DNA from: an uncultured Oscillospiraceae bacterium
GTDB lineage: Bacteria; Bacillota; Clostridia; Oscillospirales; Oscillospiraceae
Length of the DNA: 64,000 nt
Assembly (NCBI GenBank): GCA_910588105.1
Contig: CAJUQD010000002.1
Location: forward strand, 1 to 64,000
Direction: 5' to 3'
A model generated the notes under the pieces. The model was not told the origin of the DNA, did not search any database, and was given only the letters and a program-made list of their open reading frames with translations. Numbering within the stretch: position 1 is the stretch's first letter; each line of letters begins with the position of its first letter. Positions 1-8,433 of this stretch are shown here, piece by piece. Both the position numbers and the translations under genes were made by a program.

Positions 1-3
1 AAA

Positions 4-108
4 CTACATTTTTTCCTCGGCGTTTTCTTTCATTTTATCACTGGCGCTGACACCCAGGAATTGCGCTTTTCATGTGCGTTCCCGGGGCGTTTTTTGCTGT
101 AACGCCAT
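4..108 (-). pseudogene. Small gene remnant of a mobile element
   Basis: An ATG at 108 is preceded by a good AGGAGG site (111-118), but the frame closes after 12 codons (TGA at 70-72). Shifting frame there restores a short charged reading frame that runs to a TAG at 4-6. This looks like a broken small gene, possibly one with its real continuation lost. It lies directly downstream of the ribbon-helix-helix gene on the same strand, so it was probably part of the same mobile-element operon. No family is recognised; a genuine 12-codon leader is an alternative. Confidence 0.25.
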
Positions 109-140
109 GTTGACCTCCTTCTGTGCGCTGCCCATGAAAC

Positions 141-172
141 AGGCCAGGGCCCCGTCTGAGTGGCCCTGGCCT
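141..172. terminator. GC-rich intercistronic hairpin
   Basis: A perfect 11-bp inverted repeat, AGGCCAGGGCC with its complement, encloses a 10-base loop between the ribbon-helix-helix gene and the remnant downstream of it. There is no T tract on either side, so it may be an attenuator or mRNA-stabilising stem rather than a full terminator. Confidence 0.45.
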
Positions 173-187
173 GCTGCTGTGGCTGTC

Positions 188-544
188 TTACTTGTTCTCG
201 GCAGCCTCCGCGTCCTGGGCCTGTCGCTCGGCCTCGTTCAGTGCCTCCTCGATGAGTCCCAGCACGAACTCCCGCTGGGTGAGCTTGTGGCCGGTGCGGG
301 CGGTTTCCCGCTCCAGGTGGGCTTTGATGCGCAGGAAAAATTCCTCATCGATTTGGAAGGCTAAGGTTCTGGTTTTGCCGTTCGTCATGGTCTCATTTCC
401 TCCATTTTCTTTCATTTTGAAGTATTCGGTGATCAGGGCGGTGATGTACTGGGCGGTGGTGAGCCCCGCCCGCTCTCGGGCTTCACAGATTTTCTGGTGC
501 AGGTCCAGGCTGATTTGAGCACATAAGTTCTTTGTCTGTGCCAT
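188..544 (-). CDS. Tandem ribbon-helix-helix-like protein of a mobile element
   Basis: The 118-residue product has two similar halves. Each looks like a short ribbon-helix-helix unit: a beta strand (NLCAQISLDL, then TRTLAFQIDEEF) followed by two helices. Such proteins are small DNA-binding regulators or mobilisation accessory factors; this kind is frequent in integrative and conjugative elements of Clostridia, which is family knowledge and not proven here. I chose the ATG at 544 because AAAGGAG precedes it at good distance; the frame is open further upstream without a start signal. It lies outside the left 343-bp repeat, so it probably marks the edge of another element or the island's left border. 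Confidence 0.6.
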   Translation of the reverse strand: MAQTKNLCAQISLDLHQKICEARERAGLTTAQYITALITEYFKMKENGGNETMTNGKTRTLAFQIDEEFFLRIKAHLERETARTGHKLTQREFVLGLIEEALNEAERQAQDAEAAENK

Positions 545-680
545 AGTGTTGTTCTCCTTTCGCCTGATTGTGAAGCAAGTATAGCTGAAAGTTGATGATA
601 AAGCTATCACCACAACCACCAAGGAATGGCAAACAGACCAAGCATAAGCACCAAATGGAACAGATTACCGGGGAAACGCA

Positions 681-726
681 AAACCGCCCGCAGCCTGTCG
701 GTGCTCCAACAGACTGCGGGCGGTTT
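681..726. other. Perfect hairpin inside the left repeat
   Basis: AAACCGCCCGCAG at 681-693 pairs perfectly with 714-726 across a 20-base loop. In the right repeat copy the equivalent stem has one mismatch and is otherwise kept, which suggests the fold mattered when the repeat arose. Confidence 0.6.
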
Positions 727-897
727 GAGTGCGGGGGAGTTCGAGTTCCACGCATAATTTTTCGACACGAAAAGCCTTTAATTGCCATGACTTAGGGCCA
801 GATTTGCATCTCGGAAGCGTTATTTTGAAATCACGTCTCCTGTTTTTGGAAACCTGCTTATTTTCTTCTCGTTTTTTGAGAAAGCATTGTATTAAGG

Positions 898-934
898 CGC
901 AAAAAATCCGCAAAAAAAGTGCGGATTTTTTGCG
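898..934. terminator. Bidirectional terminator in the left repeat
   Basis: CGCAAAAAATCCGCA pairs over 15 bp with its complement across a 7-base loop, with T-rich stem ends in both directions. The same stem at 31138-31173 lies just downstream of the tRNA-Ala gene. Confidence 0.7.
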
Positions 935-992
935 TGCATCTCTTTTGTCAACACATTTTGTCACTGGTTTTATAGCCTGGGGCTATGCGTAA

Positions 993-1094
993 TTCGGCAA
1001 TATTGGGCCGCTAAGGAGCGCAGGCCGTGCCATCCAGCGGATGAAGCGGGAGGTAGCGGATACTATTGGGCGCGTGATCGACCAGGCGATGTGA
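993..1094 (+). pseudogene. C-terminal gene scrap of a mobile element
   Basis: Between a TAA at 990-992 and a TGA at 1092-1094 an open stretch codes for a basic amphipathic tail ending in GRVIDQAM. It has no usable start or ribosome site at its 5' end, and it joins directly to the left repeat, as if the rest of the gene had been cut off there. Composition is coding-like, but no family is recognised. It supports the view that the left edge of the island is a recombination junction. Confidence 0.3.
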
Positions 1095-1115
1095 GCGAAC
1101 CGGAAACAGAAGAGG

Positions 1116-1149
1116 GCCGGAGAAAGCGGGATGCCCCGCCTTCTCCGGC
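1116..1149. terminator. Terminator-like hairpin after the flavoprotein operon
   Basis: GCCGGAGAA and GCGGG pair with CCCGC and TTCTCCGGC, with two single-base bulges. It stands between the remnant ending at 1094 and the minus-strand flavoprotein gene ending at 1201. The U tract is weak. Confidence 0.5.
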
Positions 1150-1200
1150 TCCTGCTGTCATGGGTCAGATATCCGCGAACGGATAACATACCGGGTGTTT

Positions 1201-3174
1201 TTAAATTCTTCTGGCGCTGAAATAGCCTTGATTCATCGCCTGGTATATCTGGCCGACCTTGCTGCAGTCACCGACCACATAGCTTTCCGGGACAAGGGCG
1301 CACAGCTCATCCACCAGTGCGGCCGGCACCCGGAATCCAACGGCGCAGACAACGCTCTCGGCAGGGATCTTCCGTTCCTGTCCATGCAGCTTCACCACTA
1401 CACCGTCATCCTCGATTGCGCAAACCGAGGCATTGGTGTAGATTTCCGCCGCGGCTTCCACCTGGGGCATCAGACCGCCCCGGTAGAAGGAATTCACGTC
1501 CGCGGCCACAGCACTTCTCATTTCAATGATGGCAGCTTGCTTGCCCTTATCCTTCAGCGAGACCGCCAATTCGCAGCCGACCAGTCCGCCGCCGATGATG
1601 ACTACCTTTTCGCCCAGCGCCTGTGGATTCAGCTCCGCCTCAACAGCCATCCTGACAAAAGGCTTATCCAAGCCGGGAATGGGAGGCCGGGCGGCATTGG
1701 CGCCCAGTGCCACGACCATGGCGTCCGGATCCATGTTGCGGACAAACCCGGCATCCACCGGGGTGTTCAGCATCACCTTTACAGAGGATGCCGCCACACG
1801 ACGGCGCATGACCTCCAGGAACTGCCTCAGATCACCCTTAAAATGAGCGGCAGAGGCAGGGATCATGTTTCCGCCTAGCATACTGGACTTCTCTGCCAGT
1901 GTAACATCATGACCACGGGCCGCGGCGGTCAATGCCGCCTCCATGCCGGCAGGGCCGCCGCCCACGACCAGCACCTTTTTCACGGCCGCAGCAGGGGGGA
2001 TATCCTCAGATACACGAAGCTGTTCCCCCATCCTGGGATTAACTGTACACTTGACGGTCTCGCTCCTGCCCGTTTCAGCAAAACACTCAAAACATCTGAG
2101 ACAGGGGGTAATATCCGCGCCCTGACCCATGGCGGCCTTTCTGGGCAGGTAAGGGTCTGCCAGCAATGCACGTCCCAGCTCCACACAGTCGGCCTCGCCG
2201 TCTGCGATGATCTGATCCATTTGCGCGGGATCATTCAGGGCGCCGACACAGGCCACAGGGGTTTTGACCACCCGGCGAATTGCCTTGGCGAACTGGACGT
2301 TCACGCCATGCGGATAGAAGAAAGAAGGATGTGTACGGCAGAAAAGGGCTGGATCTTCATGATCACCGCAGGAGACATTGATCAGGTCTACCTTGCCGTC
2401 CACCAGCTTTGCCACTTCCAGGCACTCCCGGGCACTCAGCCCGTTCTCGCTCAGGTCGTTGCCGGACACCCGGATTTCAATGGGGAATCCGGGGCCGACA
2501 GCTTCACGGACGGCTTCAATGGATCTCAACAGAAATCTGGCCCTGTTTTCCAAAGACCCGCCGAATTCGTCGATCCTTCTGTTCTGTTTTGGGGAAAGGA
2601 ACTGGGAAAACAGCCAGCCATGGGCAGCGTGAATCTGAACCATGTCAAATCCACAGTCCTTGCAGAGCTTTGCGGCCTTACCGTAGGAATCTACGATTTC
2701 AAGGATCAATTCACGGGGCATTTCCAGAACTTCGCCGACAGATGTCATTTCAGCGCTGGGTCCATAAGCAACGGCACAGCGATCCTGATCGCCGCCGACG
2801 CTGGTCAGTCCGCCATACTTACCGCCGTGCGAAAGCTGAATGTTTGCATAGGCACCGCCGTTATGAATTGCACGGGCAGCCTCTGCCAGGCCCTGCTTTA
2901 CGCCGAAAGCATCCAACTGAAGCTGCTTATTATGGGATTTTCCCGTAGCAGAATGGACAATGCCCTCGCCATAAGTAACCACCGCCGCACCGCCCCTGGC
3001 CTTTTCCTCCAGGTAGGAAATCATTGCCGGGGTAAAATGGCCCTCCACGCTGATCATACTGGGGCTGGTAGGGGCGGCAATGATCCTGTTCTTCAACCGG
3101 AGCGCACCGATCCGCATCGGCGCGAACAGGTGGGGGTACTGCTTCATTCCGAACCAAGCATTTTGCTTTTCCAT
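1201..3174 (-). CDS. Old-yellow-enzyme/2,4-dienoyl-CoA reductase-like flavoprotein
   Basis: The 657-residue protein has the three-part build of the bacterial NADH:flavin oxidoreductase/2,4-dienoyl-CoA reductase group. An FMN TIM barrel covers about 1-340, with the hallmark HAAHGWLFSQFLSP followed by RRIDEFGGS. A [4Fe-4S] cluster follows (CLRCFEC and a later KCTVNP, near 345-370). Last comes an FAD/NAD(P) half with VVGGGPAGMEA and VIIGGGLVGCE. These enzymes reduce activated C=C bonds of enones or enoyl-CoAs; some gut members reduce plant (iso)flavonoids. It is the last gene of the operon starting at 6544. The ATG at 3174 has AGGGGAT upstream; an ATG eight codons earlier overlaps the preceding gene and was not preferred. 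The substrate is unknown. Confidence 0.9.
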   Translation of the reverse strand: MEKQNAWFGMKQYPHLFAPMRIGALRLKNRIIAAPTSPSMISVEGHFTPAMISYLEEKARGGAAVVTYGEGIVHSATGKSHNKQLQLDAFGVKQGLAEAARAIHNGGAYANIQLSHGGKYGGLTSVGGDQDRCAVAYGPSAEMTSVGEVLEMPRELILEIVDSYGKAAKLCKDCGFDMVQIHAAHGWLFSQFLSPKQNRRIDEFGGSLENRARFLLRSIEAVREAVGPGFPIEIRVSGNDLSENGLSARECLEVAKLVDGKVDLINVSCGDHEDPALFCRTHPSFFYPHGVNVQFAKAIRRVVKTPVACVGALNDPAQMDQIIADGEADCVELGRALLADPYLPRKAAMGQGADITPCLRCFECFAETGRSETVKCTVNPRMGEQLRVSEDIPPAAAVKKVLVVGGGPAGMEAALTAAARGHDVTLAEKSSMLGGNMIPASAAHFKGDLRQFLEVMRRRVAASSVKVMLNTPVDAGFVRNMDPDAMVVALGANAARPPIPGLDKPFVRMAVEAELNPQALGEKVVIIGGGLVGCELAVSLKDKGKQAAIIEMRSAVAADVNSFYRGGLMPQVEAAAEIYTNASVCAIEDDGVVVKLHGQERKIPAESVVCAVGFRVPAALVDELCALVPESYVVGDCSKVGQIYQAMNQGYFSARRI

Positions 3175-3185
3175 GGCATGATCCC

Positions 3186-4238
3186 CTACAGTTTCCACAG
3201 GTGGGTACGGGGGGCGTCCTCCAGGTATGCCAGCACGTCTTCCGCTATAATGCTACCGGACCAGTTGTCAACATCGGTGGTCAGTCCGGCCATATGGGGA
3301 GTCAACAGCACATTACGCATTTTCAGCAGGGGGTGATTTGCGGGGATGGGCTCCTGCCAGAACACGTCGATGGCAGCCCCCTTGATCGTCTTGCTTTCCA
3401 GCGCTTCCACCAGGGATCGCTGGTCCACCACGGCCGCACGGGCAGTATTGATAAAATACGCGGTGCGTTTCATCTGGTCGAACCAAGTCTTGTTTACGAT
3501 GCCCTCGGTCGCAGGGATGACCGGCAGATGGATGCTGACGATATCGGAACCGGACAGCATCTCCTCCAGGGCGGCGGGCTTCACGCCCTGCTCACGCATC
3601 TGCTCTGCAGGACAGTAAGGATCATAGGCCAGGACATTCATACCGAATGCCAGGGCACGCTTTGCCACCTGCCTGCCGATGGCACCGTAGCCGGCGATAC
3701 CCAGGGTCTTACCGTATAGCTCAAAGCCAATACCATAGTCGGTGAAAGGGTGATTTGCATCCAGAGGGCCCCAGATCACATTCCGAACCTTTGGAACCTG
3801 GTAGATATCGTCTACACTCCCGCCCAGGTGTTCACCGCAGCGCAGGCCGGCGAAGCTGGCGCCAATGCCGCGGGTAACAGCGATCATCAGGCCGAAGCAG
3901 TACTCCGCCACAGCCACAGCGTTTCTGCCAGGCGTGTAGGACAGCGGAAGGCCCGCTTCTTTCAACGCCTCAAAATCCACAGTAACAGGGGTGCCCTTTG
4001 CAACCCCAATAAACTTCATGCCGCTTTCCGCCCAGGCACGTATGGTGCCGGCGCCGGCGACTTCGTCGCCCAGGACGACCAGCTCGGCGCCCATGCACTC
4101 CTCACGGAGTTCCTCTTCTTGTACATTTCCTTTGCCATGCTTCAGCTCACCGCAAACGATGACATCACAGTAAGTCTTGATTCTCTCCATCTCCTTGGCA
4201 GGGATAGACGTACACAGAGCCATTTTTTTCTTTTCCAT
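3186..4238 (-). CDS. D-isomer-specific 2-hydroxyacid dehydrogenase
   Basis: This 350-residue cytosolic NAD(P)-dependent oxidoreductase interconverts a 2-keto acid and a D-2-hydroxy acid. The Rossmann motif GIAGYGAIG is in the middle. The catalytic Arg lies in NTARAAVVD, the Glu in DVFWQEP and the His in HMAG, as in phosphoglycerate dehydrogenase relatives. Length is typical for the family without a C-terminal ACT domain, so it is not a serine-pathway SerA. The start at 4238 has AGGAGGAAATC in front; the preceding MFS gene stops only two bases upstream, so translation is probably coupled. In the operon it could reduce or oxidise a keto-acid intermediate released by the aldolase or lyase steps. 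Confidence 0.88.
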   Translation of the reverse strand: MEKKKMALCTSIPAKEMERIKTYCDVIVCGELKHGKGNVQEEELREECMGAELVVLGDEVAGAGTIRAWAESGMKFIGVAKGTPVTVDFEALKEAGLPLSYTPGRNAVAVAEYCFGLMIAVTRGIGASFAGLRCGEHLGGSVDDIYQVPKVRNVIWGPLDANHPFTDYGIGFELYGKTLGIAGYGAIGRQVAKRALAFGMNVLAYDPYCPAEQMREQGVKPAALEEMLSGSDIVSIHLPVIPATEGIVNKTWFDQMKRTAYFINTARAAVVDQRSLVEALESKTIKGAAIDVFWQEPIPANHPLLKMRNVLLTPHMAGLTTDVDNWSGSIIAEDVLAYLEDAPRTHLWKL

Positions 4239-4239
4239 G

Positions 4240-5400
4240 TTAGATTTCCTCCTGACGATCATTCTCTTTTATGCGAATCGCGGCAGCAATCAGTGCAGTT
4301 GCAAAGCCGCCAATCGCTACGATTTCAAAAACCTCCCGTGTGCCGGCATTTTCAAAAAACACGGATGCAGCAGCATTCAGCACTACAGGGGAAACAAACT
4401 GTCCAATATTCAGCCCCAACGTCAAAAAAGCAGAAGCCAGCGCCACCGACGCGGGGCTGACCAGCTCCGATACTTCAAACATCGCCCGGGGTACGAACAG
4501 CCCCTGAGAAATACCAAAGAATACAGCGCCCAGCACCAGCAATACCGGGTTGGCAGCAGACACCATCAGCATCATTCCACCCAGGGCACATTGCAGCACA
4601 CCCAGAGGCAGTGCGAGCCGTTTGGTGTGGGCGCTGATAAATCCCAACGCCATGCCGGTAAGGATCTGCGTAAAAGAGAAAACGGAGGTCAGCCGCCCCG
4701 CCTGTACAGTGACCGCGCTTTCCTCTCCCACCAAGTGAAGTGCAATGTTGGTGGTGAACGCACTGAAGAACATAGACTCCAGGAAAGTCAGGATACACAA
4801 CCGCAAGACCCTGCCATTGATCTTCAGTTCCTCGTTTTCCTGAAGCCGGGTTTTCCCGGTTTCCGGCAGACAATAAGCAAGACCCGCCATCATTACAAAC
4901 GCCAGCAGATGGATCAGATAAACGGCGCGGAAATCGGCCTTGCCCACCAGTCCGCCCAGGCTGGACGCCAGAAGCACGCCGGCTCCGGCACTGGCCCCCT
5001 GGATGCCCATAGCGGCAGAGCGTTCCGCACCTTCAAAATGCTCGGCAATGACAGCGGTGCTAAGGGCCATGATCAGCCCCATACCAATACCCATCATGAT
5101 CCGGGACGCGAACAGCAGCCAGAAATTATTGCTGAGCACAGGCAGCAGACCCATGGCACCCATGAAGAAGCTTCCGGTCAGCACCAATTTCTTCTTGCTG
5201 ATCCTGGTAACCAGCCAGCCTGAAATCAGCGCCATGACAATGGACGCCAGCGCAGGAGCCGTGACCAGCGTCTGCACCAGGCTGGTGGGAATCGTCTCAT
5301 AATAGCTGTGAATCTGATTCAGCACTGGGGTCACAGTGTATTGCAGGCCCTGACAGAGGGAAATCAGTACGACCGCCACTTTGATTTTCCACTTTTTCAT
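4240..5400 (-). CDS. MFS transporter
   Basis: This 386-residue membrane protein has about twelve hydrophobic segments and the MFS loop signature GWLVTRISKKK between helices 2 and 3. It begins MKKWKIKV, immediately hydrophobic, in the single-component permease style. It sits between the Fe-alcohol dehydrogenase (one base away) and the hydroxyacid dehydrogenase, so it probably imports the substrate or exports a product of this operon. Direction and substrate cannot be read from the sequence. Confidence 0.85.
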   Translation of the reverse strand: MKKWKIKVAVVLISLCQGLQYTVTPVLNQIHSYYETIPTSLVQTLVTAPALASIVMALISGWLVTRISKKKLVLTGSFFMGAMGLLPVLSNNFWLLFASRIMMGIGMGLIMALSTAVIAEHFEGAERSAAMGIQGASAGAGVLLASSLGGLVGKADFRAVYLIHLLAFVMMAGLAYCLPETGKTRLQENEELKINGRVLRLCILTFLESMFFSAFTTNIALHLVGEESAVTVQAGRLTSVFSFTQILTGMALGFISAHTKRLALPLGVLQCALGGMMLMVSAANPVLLVLGAVFFGISQGLFVPRAMFEVSELVSPASVALASAFLTLGLNIGQFVSPVVLNAAASVFFENAGTREVFEIVAIGGFATALIAAAIRIKENDRQEEI

Positions 5401-5401
5401 A

Positions 5402-6544
5402 TCAGAATGCTTCCTTCAATATGCCCAACACATCTTTCTCCATGATGCCCTGACGGGGGTTGAAATTCAGCACCGGCTCTGCCAGTACATCCTTTGCCAG
5501 CATCGCAAGATCAGCTTCTTGGATCCCATGCTGGGACAATGTGCGAATCTTCAGCCTTTCGTTGAGCGCCTTCATGGCATCCGACAGAGCGTACATATCC
5601 CGATCCTGATCCCCGATCAGCGGCAAGCCGAGCTTCCGGGCCATGTCCACCATCTTCCCCGGACAGGAAGGCGCGTTATAGGCAATTACATAAGGCAGCA
5701 CTGCCGCGTTGGCGGCGCCATGCGCCAGGCCGAAATGGGCGCTGAGCGTGTGGGCAATACCATGTACCAGCCCCAGGTTTGCATTTGAGAAACCAAAACC
5801 AGTGATCAAACAGCCCAGCATCATCTGCTCCCTGGCACATATATCGGCTCCGTCCTCATAGGCTTTGGGCAGGCTCTCGTACAGTGTCTGCAGTCCGGCC
5901 AGAGAATGGTATGCCGTCATGGGCGAGGCCATGTTGGAGATGTAGCTCTCAATCGCATGGGTAATGGCGTCCATACCGGTGGCGGCAGTAACGGAGGGCG
6001 GAACGGTCATGGTCAGGCAGGGATCTGCGATAACCCGGTCGGCGGTGATCTTGTTGTCAATGATGACATACTTGACCACCTTTTTGGTGTCGATGAGGGC
6101 GCACACATTGGTGATCTCGCTGGAAGTACCGGAAGTGGTAGGCAGTGCGATCAGAGGCAGTCCCTTCTTTGGCACATTGCCGATGCCCGCATATCGCTCA
6201 ATGGGTCCGTCGTTGGTCATTAGCAGGGACACGGCTTTCGCTAGGTCAATACTGCTGCCGCCACCCACGGCGACAAACAGATCAGGCGCAAAGGCCTTTG
6301 CCTGTTCCGACGCATCCATAACATTCTCATTTGTGGGATTGGGCTGCACATCGCTGTACAGAGCGGTCACGGCACTGCCCCCTTCCAGCAGTTTGACCAC
6401 TTTCCCCGTGATCCCTGCGTCGCAAACGCCCCGGTCGGAAATCACCATCACACGCTTTGCGTCAAATTCTTTCAAAAGTTCTGGCAGCGCACTGAGACTG
6501 CCCTGGCCAAAAATGATGTCGCTTCCCGCATAAAAACGATTCAT
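5402..6544 (-). CDS. Iron-containing alcohol dehydrogenase
   Basis: This 380-residue group III alcohol dehydrogenase has the nucleotide motif GGGSSIDLAKAV and the family signature LPTTSGTSSEITN. Metal-ligand regions are GMDAITHAIESY and GLVHGIAHTLSAHFGLAHG. Relatives include lactaldehyde reductase and 1,3-propanediol dehydrogenase, which reduce small aldehydes with NADH. A class II aldolase on the same island would release such an aldehyde, so an aldehyde-reductase role is plausible. It is the first gene of a four-gene operon. The start at 6544 is fixed by AGGAGG seven bases upstream; the frame upstream lacks a ribosome site. Confidence 0.92.
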   Translation of the reverse strand: MNRFYAGSDIIFGQGSLSALPELLKEFDAKRVMVISDRGVCDAGITGKVVKLLEGGSAVTALYSDVQPNPTNENVMDASEQAKAFAPDLFVAVGGGSSIDLAKAVSLLMTNDGPIERYAGIGNVPKKGLPLIALPTTSGTSSEITNVCALIDTKKVVKYVIIDNKITADRVIADPCLTMTVPPSVTAATGMDAITHAIESYISNMASPMTAYHSLAGLQTLYESLPKAYEDGADICAREQMMLGCLITGFGFSNANLGLVHGIAHTLSAHFGLAHGAANAAVLPYVIAYNAPSCPGKMVDMARKLGLPLIGDQDRDMYALSDAMKALNERLKIRTLSQHGIQEADLAMLAKDVLAEPVLNFNPRQGIMEKDVLGILKEAF

Positions 6545-6726
6545 ATATACCTCCTGTTGATGATTTGCACACCCAGACCTACAGGGTAGGCAAAAATAGT
6601 GGGTTTTGTTGGACCGTGCCCCACTACGGCGGAGCCGGATGCTGTCCGGCAAAGCCCGGTAGGGCCAGATGAAACGCGCAGTTCTTGCTGAAACGGCCCC
6701 CACCAATTTTCTTCTAGCTTACAGTA

Positions 6727-6742
6727 TTTTTTGCGCAAAAAA
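6727..6742. other. Perfect 16-bp palindrome
   Basis: TTTTTTGCGCAAAAAA lies in the 326-bp divergent spacer between the Fe-alcohol dehydrogenase operon and the regulator gene. It could be a protein-binding site or a cruciform-prone element. It adjoins the TTTTCC-N10-GGAAAA operator at 6753. Confidence 0.5.
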
Positions 6743-6752
6743 AAGGCCGCCT

Positions 6753-6774
6753 TTTTCCTCTGTATAGAGGAAAA
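6753..6774. promoter_or_regulatory. Shared island operator, copy 1
   Basis: TTTTCC-N10-GGAAAA, with inner bases that extend the palindrome to nine paired bases. It lies between the Fe-alcohol dehydrogenase operon (minus) and the regulator (plus). At the 7-bp offset seen for other copies, the minus strand offers only a poor -35 (CTTTTT), so this promoter would need activation or use another spacing. Confidence 0.65.
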
Positions 6775-6810
6775 GAAGCGCAATCCCTGTCTTTTCCTCC
6801 CAGCCCTTCG

Positions 6811-6839
6811 TTGACGATATACACTAAATATGGTACAAT
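6811..6839 (+). promoter_or_regulatory. Sigma-A promoter of the regulator gene
   Basis: TTGACG at 6811, 17-bp spacer, TACAAT at 6834-6839. The start codon follows about 30 bases downstream. Confidence 0.8.
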
Positions 6840-6870
6840 TACTTAAAACAGCAGGAAAGGGGTGGTTTCT

Positions 6871-8328
6871 TTGGGTTTTGTCATTCTCCGGGATCGGCAG
6901 CGGAAAATTCTCCGATTTCTCAACGGCAATCAAGTCTATATGACCGGCCAGGCGCTTTCTGAGCGGCTGGGCATATCTGCCCGTACTGTGCGCAGCGATA
7001 TCGTGGAGATCAACCGGTGCATCGACCCCACCGTGGCAAAAATCATCGCCTACCGCAGCAAGGGCTACCGGCTGGAAATTTATGACCGGGAGCGCTTTCA
7101 CAGCTATATTTCCGGCAATGTAGTCCTGCTGACCCGCGAAGATCGTACCCAGTATCTGCTGCTGCGGCTGCTCTGGAGCGAAGCCCCCCTCCGCCTGGAT
7201 CAGTTGGAAGACGAAATGTACATCAGCCGCACCACTCTGGAGGGTGACATCCAGGCCTTGCAGAGCAACTGGCTCACGGAAGGGCTTCAGTTCCTGCGCC
7301 GCCGGGATACCTTGTTCCTGGTGCAGGATGAGCCGGAAATACGCATTGTCTTCCTACGCCTGTACAGCGAAAATATTGACTTCAATTCCCGCTCCGGTAT
7401 TGTATCTGCCGGGGGCACTCTAAACCTAGAGCGGCTGGGGGTACTGCGATCCGACTTACGCCATCTGCTGGTACGCCACGGCATTACTCTGGACGATTTC
7501 AGCTTTATCTATTTTGCTTTGGCCGCATGGGTCAGTTCCTTCCGGCTGGGAAGGCTTTCCCAAATATCCAGCTGCAGCACGTCCCCCCTGCTGGACATTA
7601 TTAAGGATGTCGGGGATCTGTTTGCCCAAAAATATGAGATTGATCTGCCTCTTTCTGAGCTTTTGTGGCTCCAGCGCACCTTAACAGGGCTGCGGCGGCA
7701 GCCGGACGAAACTGTGGAAGCTGTGCTGTGCCAGGCTATCCGCACCTCTGCCCGGCAATTCCCGGCTCCATTTTTGGACTCGGATCTGTTTTTCACCGCA
7801 ATGCGGAATTTTATCTTAGATTGTATGGCCCGCATGGCATTCCCCCGCTTTGACAGCCAGGATCTGCTGTTGGAGCTGTCGTCAGCGAACCCGGACCTTG
7901 CGGCGCTTTCCCGTTTTTTAACGGAACAGGTGCTGAACTCGCTGTCCCTTTCCCATGCCGATGTGGACCCACTGCGGCTGTTGCCCAGCCTGATTGCCGC
8001 AAAGGGCCGTTTTATTTCCCAGCACCCGGAGATCCAGCCCGTGGCGCTGGTAGCCTGCCATCTGTCCGGCAGCATAAGCACATACCTTTGCGAGCGCCTT
8101 TCCCAGCACTTTACCGGACGATTGCGGATCTGCGGCCCTTTCCCAATTTACGACCGCAGCGTGTTGGAGCAGACCGGCTGCGATTTTCTCATATCAACCG
8201 TCGACATGGCAGGCTTTCGGAATTTAACGCTACCCACCGTGACCATTTCCCCGCACCTGACCCCGGCAGACTTCAACGCCATCAACCAGCTGGCGCATGA
8301 AATCATGCTGAAAAACCATTTTTCCTGA
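6871..8328 (+). CDS. HTH transcriptional regulator of the BglG/LicR/Mga-like type
   Basis: The 485-residue protein opens with an HTH of the HTH_11 kind (about 5-60: QRKILRFLNGNQ, then ALSERLGISARTVRSDI), followed by a second winged-helix-like stretch near 90-150. A long helical region resembles PRD-type regulators, and a C-terminal alpha/beta part recalls an EIIB-like fold (VALVACHLSGS, FLISTVDMAG). PRD proteins act as antiterminators or DNA-binding activators. I prefer the TTG at 6871, eight bases after AGGAAAGGGG; a GTG at 6862 is too close to that site. Operator copies 1 and 2 flank the gene, which makes it the first candidate for the factor binding them. That link is inferred. Confidence 0.75.
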   Translation: MGFVILRDRQRKILRFLNGNQVYMTGQALSERLGISARTVRSDIVEINRCIDPTVAKIIAYRSKGYRLEIYDRERFHSYISGNVVLLTREDRTQYLLLRLLWSEAPLRLDQLEDEMYISRTTLEGDIQALQSNWLTEGLQFLRRRDTLFLVQDEPEIRIVFLRLYSENIDFNSRSGIVSAGGTLNLERLGVLRSDLRHLLVRHGITLDDFSFIYFALAAWVSSFRLGRLSQISSCSTSPLLDIIKDVGDLFAQKYEIDLPLSELLWLQRTLTGLRRQPDETVEAVLCQAIRTSARQFPAPFLDSDLFFTAMRNFILDCMARMAFPRFDSQDLLLELSSANPDLAALSRFLTEQVLNSLSLSHADVDPLRLLPSLIAAKGRFISQHPEIQPVALVACHLSGSISTYLCERLSQHFTGRLRICGPFPIYDRSVLEQTGCDFLISTVDMAGFRNLTLPTVTISPHLTPADFNAINQLAHEIMLKNHFS

Positions 8329-8332
8329 CAGC

Positions 8333-8370
8333 ACTGCCGTTTTTCCGTTTCTTAGTGGAAAAACGACAGT
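8333..8370. terminator. Hairpin enclosing operator copy 2
   Basis: ACTGCCGTTTTTCC pairs almost completely with GGAAAAACGACAGT just after the regulator stop. It may end that transcript, but its core is the palindromic operator at 8341-8362, so it may serve both as terminator and as protein site. Confidence 0.5.
8341..8362. promoter_or_regulatory. Shared island operator, copy 2
   Basis: TTTTCC-N10-GGAAAA. Its right edge is 7 bp from the -35 hexamer of the aldolase promoter, placing its centre near -54. Confidence 0.7.
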
Positions 8371-8398
8371 TGCTATTAACGGATAAATCAGGTATGTT
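8370..8398 (+). promoter_or_regulatory. Predicted promoter of the class II aldolase gene
   Basis: TTGCTA at 8370, 17-bp spacer, TATGTT at 8393-8398. The hexamers are moderate, as expected for an activated promoter, with the operator just upstream. Confidence 0.55.
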
Positions 8399-8433
8399 TA
8401 TATTGAAATTCAAAACAAGGAGCTGCATTCTGA

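Larger units (their letters stand above)
618..960. repeat. Left copy of ~343-bp direct repeat bounding the island
   Basis: This segment matches 30856-31199 over its whole length with small indels, roughly 85 percent by eye. It begins with ACCAAGGAATGGC and ends near TTTTGTCAA. It holds no convincing gene. It contains a 13-bp perfect hairpin (681-693 with 714-726), a tRNA T-arm-like string GAGTTCGAGT (about 737-746), and a 15-bp terminator hairpin at 898-934. The two copies enclose the catabolic island. Whether this is an attachment region, a dispersed repeat or an old duplication cannot be decided from one window. Confidence 0.85.

Noticed and set aside
729..750. A tRNA gene inside the repeats, suggested by GAGTTCGAGT
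   Set aside because: No D arm, anticodon arm or acceptor partner can be found around it. At most it is a T-arm remnant.
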